DNA of 7,006 nucleotides from Chloroflexota bacterium (GTDB lineage Bacteria > Chloroflexota > Dehalococcoidia > UBA2979): the NCBI GenBank assembly GCA_009843585.1, contig VYDC01000166.1, positions 1 to 7,006 of the forward strand. The letters are read 5' to 3'. The translations under genes and the position numbers were made by a program. Below the pieces are notes generated by a model. That model had not been told where the DNA came from, ran no database searches, and saw only the letters and a program-made list of their open reading frames with translations. Positions 6,090 to 7,006 of this stretch are shown piece by piece. How positions within the stretch are numbered: the stretch's first letter is position 1; the number at the start of each line of letters is the position of its first letter.

Positions 6090-6344
6090 TCAGGGCTGCC
6101 CCCGGCTGCGCCTGCGGTCGCGCAGCGAGATCACGGTCAGGACCGCGACGCCGAGCGCCAGGTAGGCGAGGCCGGCGAGCAGATGCAGCCGGAAGAGCAC
6201 GAACGCGAGCGCGAGCAGCGCGATGCCGCCCAGGGCGAAGAAGAAGAAGCCGAAGAGGACGCCGTAGCTCTCCATCGTCATCGCGAGCGCCCGGCGCCAG
6301 CTGTTCGGCGGCGGATCGTGGTCGTGGGGGTCCATCCATCCCAT
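6090..6344 (-). CDS. Small two-helix membrane protein, function unknown
   Basis: The 84-residue product is not one I can name. Seen: a polar N-terminus with a His/Asp/Pro-rich stretch (MDPHDHDPPP, 4-13) and Arg17-Arg18; a strongly hydrophobic helix at about 27-51 with four phenylalanines in a row (FGFFFFALGG); a short Arg/His turn; a second helix at about 54-74; and a basic tail RDRRRSRGQP. The tail's charge favours both ends facing the cytoplasm. The composition and helices make it a convincing gene despite its size. The ATG at 6344 is preferred; a second in-frame ATG at 6335 would lose three residues. No Shine-Dalgarno sequence precedes either, but TACACT lies 6 bases before the first. The gene sits 28 bases after nrdR and before yggS; context gives no function. 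The HDHD stretch might bind metal, which is speculation. Confidence 0.8.
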   Translation of the reverse strand: MGWMDPHDHDPPPNSWRRALAMTMESYGVLFGFFFFALGGIALLALAFVLFRLHLLAGLAYLALGVAVLTVISLRDRRRSRGQP

Positions 6345-6350
6345 GGCGGG

Positions 6351-6356
6351 AGTGTA
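6351..6356 (-). promoter_or_regulatory. -10 box placed for a leaderless small-membrane-protein transcript
   Basis: Reverse strand reads TACACT with ATG 6 bases later and no ribosome site between, so a transcript starting at about 6344 would be leaderless. The surrounding GCGTACACTCC (6349-6359) is identical to the sequence before the oxidoreductase gene. This would give the yggS-proC-yggT genes a promoter independent of nrdR. No clear -35 element is seen; that stretch overlaps the end of nrdR. Confidence 0.5.
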
Positions 6357-6372
6357 CGCGCCCGGCCGGCTC

Positions 6373-6960
6373 CTAGGTGGTCGAGGCGGCCGGCGCCGCC
6401 ATGCGACCGCGGGCCTCCTCGAGCGAGAGCGGCACCCGGGGGAGCTCCTCGCTCCCGTCGACCAGGCGCTCCGTCTCGTCCACGAAGAGCCGGGGCTGGT
6501 CGACCGGCCTCCGGGGCGAGAGCGCGAGGCGGTGCAGCTCGTCGAGCATGTCGTCCACGGAGACGAAGTCGCGGTAGTCGGAGGCGAAGCGGATGTAGGC
6601 GATCGGGTCGAGGCGGCGCAGATGGGTGATCGCCATCTCTGCGACGACGCGGCTCTCGATCTCGCCCCGGCCGCTCGCGACCAGCCGTGCCTCGATCGCG
6701 TCCACCACGGCGTCGATCGCGCCGGCCGGAAGCGGTCGCTTCCCCGCGGCCCGGCTCAGTCCCGAGAAGAGCTTGCCGCGCTGGAAGGGCTCGCGGCGGC
6801 CGTCCCGCTTCGCCACGAGCAGCGGTTCACGGCGCAGGAGCTCGTCGGTCACGAAGCGCTCGTCACAGGCGGGGCAGTGGCGGCGCCTGCGCACCGCGCC
6901 CTCGGAGGAGCGGGCGTCGAGGACGCGTGTGGACTCGGAGCCGCAGGAAGGGCATCGCAT
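6373..6960 (-). CDS. nrdR: Transcriptional repressor NrdR (ribonucleotide reductase regulator)
   Basis: The 195-residue regulator senses ATP/dATP and represses ribonucleotide reductase genes by binding paired NrdR boxes. Seen: an N-terminal zinc ribbon, MRCPSC (C3, C6) and HCPAC (C29, C32), with the RRRRH DNA-binding basic run (24-28); then an ATP-cone starting LLVAKRDGRREPFQRGKL (47-64) and ending DPIAYIRFASDYRDF (118-132). Deviations: the usual RFTTYE after the second CxxC is RFVTDE (35-40), the spacing between cysteine pairs is two shorter than usual, and about 49 residues (147-195) extend past the normal end. That tail has a Pro/Arg-rich part and a Glu-rich LSLEEARGRM helix. ATG at 6960 is used; an in-frame TTG directly before it is less likely. 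No ribosome site is visible. No NrdR box (a roughly 16-base AT-rich palindrome) occurs in the window, so its targets lie elsewhere. Confidence 0.97.
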   Translation of the reverse strand: MRCPSCGSESTRVLDARSSEGAVRRRRHCPACDERFVTDELLRREPLLVAKRDGRREPFQRGKLFSGLSRAAGKRPLPAGAIDAVVDAIEARLVASGRGEIESRVVAEMAITHLRRLDPIAYIRFASDYRDFVSVDDMLDELHRLALSPRRPVDQPRLFVDETERLVDGSEELPRVPLSLEEARGRMAAPAASTT

Positions 6961-7006
6961 CAAGTCGTCTCGTTCCGGTCGGGGGAGGGAGGCGGCGGTG
7001 CGGGAG
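6961..7006 (+). promoter_or_regulatory. Region upstream of nrdR; possible ribosome site and GTG of a divergent gene
   Basis: These 46 bases hold no recognisable promoter for nrdR. On the forward strand GGAGG (6988-6992) is followed after 5 bases by GTG (6998-7000), spaced like the other translation starts here, but only three codons are visible before the window ends. G-rich sequence makes chance matches likely, so this is only a hint of a divergent gene. Confidence 0.2.

Noticed and set aside
5298..6339. Long reverse open frame continuous with proC upstream of its GTG
   Set aside because: It covers yggS and the small membrane protein in a different frame; ProC homology begins exactly at the GTG.
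5415..6629. 404-codon forward open frame antisense to yggS and nrdR
   Set aside because: Arg/Pro/Gly-rich composition typical of a shadow frame in GC-rich DNA, with no motif, opposite two clearly identified genes.

Overview
This is a very GC-rich (well over 70% by eye) bacterial chromosomal segment, almost fully coding, with ten genes and no RNA gene, insertion sequence, CRISPR array or phage gene that I can see. Start codons are a mix of ATG and GTG. Shine-Dalgarno sequences are mostly GGAGG-like, and lysine is rare throughout. The gene content is that of a free-living bacterium. The phylum cannot be fixed from the window. The yggS-proC-yggT order without sepF argues against a typical Actinobacteria or Firmicutes division cluster and suits a high-GC proteobacterium-like or uncultured lineage.

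Left part (1-2552). A forward gene for a pyridoxamine-phosphate-oxidase-like flavin-binding split-barrel protein converges on a reverse pair. That pair is msrB (methionine sulfoxide reductase B) followed by a family-5 solute-binding protein. The solute-binding protein has a complete domain but no signal peptide and no lysine, and no transporter permease or ATPase gene lies beside it.

Centre (2553-4224). A 126-bp divergent promoter region separates msrB from a forward pair: a Gfo/Idh/MocA-family NAD(P)-dependent oxidoreductase and a small HbpS/GlcG-like (DUF336) protein. The oxidoreductase starts at a GTG only 7 bases after a TACACT -10-like box, so its mRNA may be leaderless.

Right part (4234-6960). 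Five reverse-strand genes run in the order nrdR, a small two-helix membrane protein, yggS, proC, yggT. The last three are tightly packed (a 1-base stop/start overlap, then a 3-base gap) and form a clear operon. NrdR represses ribonucleotide reductase genes, YggS is a PLP homeostasis protein, ProC makes proline, and YggT is a small membrane protein. The small membrane protein has its own TACACT box 6 bases before its ATG, sharing an 11-base sequence with the oxidoreductase promoter.

I found no obvious new multi-gene system. The points most worth a second look are the signal-less, lysine-free solute-binding protein, the paired leaderless-type promoters, and family-motif deviations in NrdR, MsrB and the oxidoreductase.
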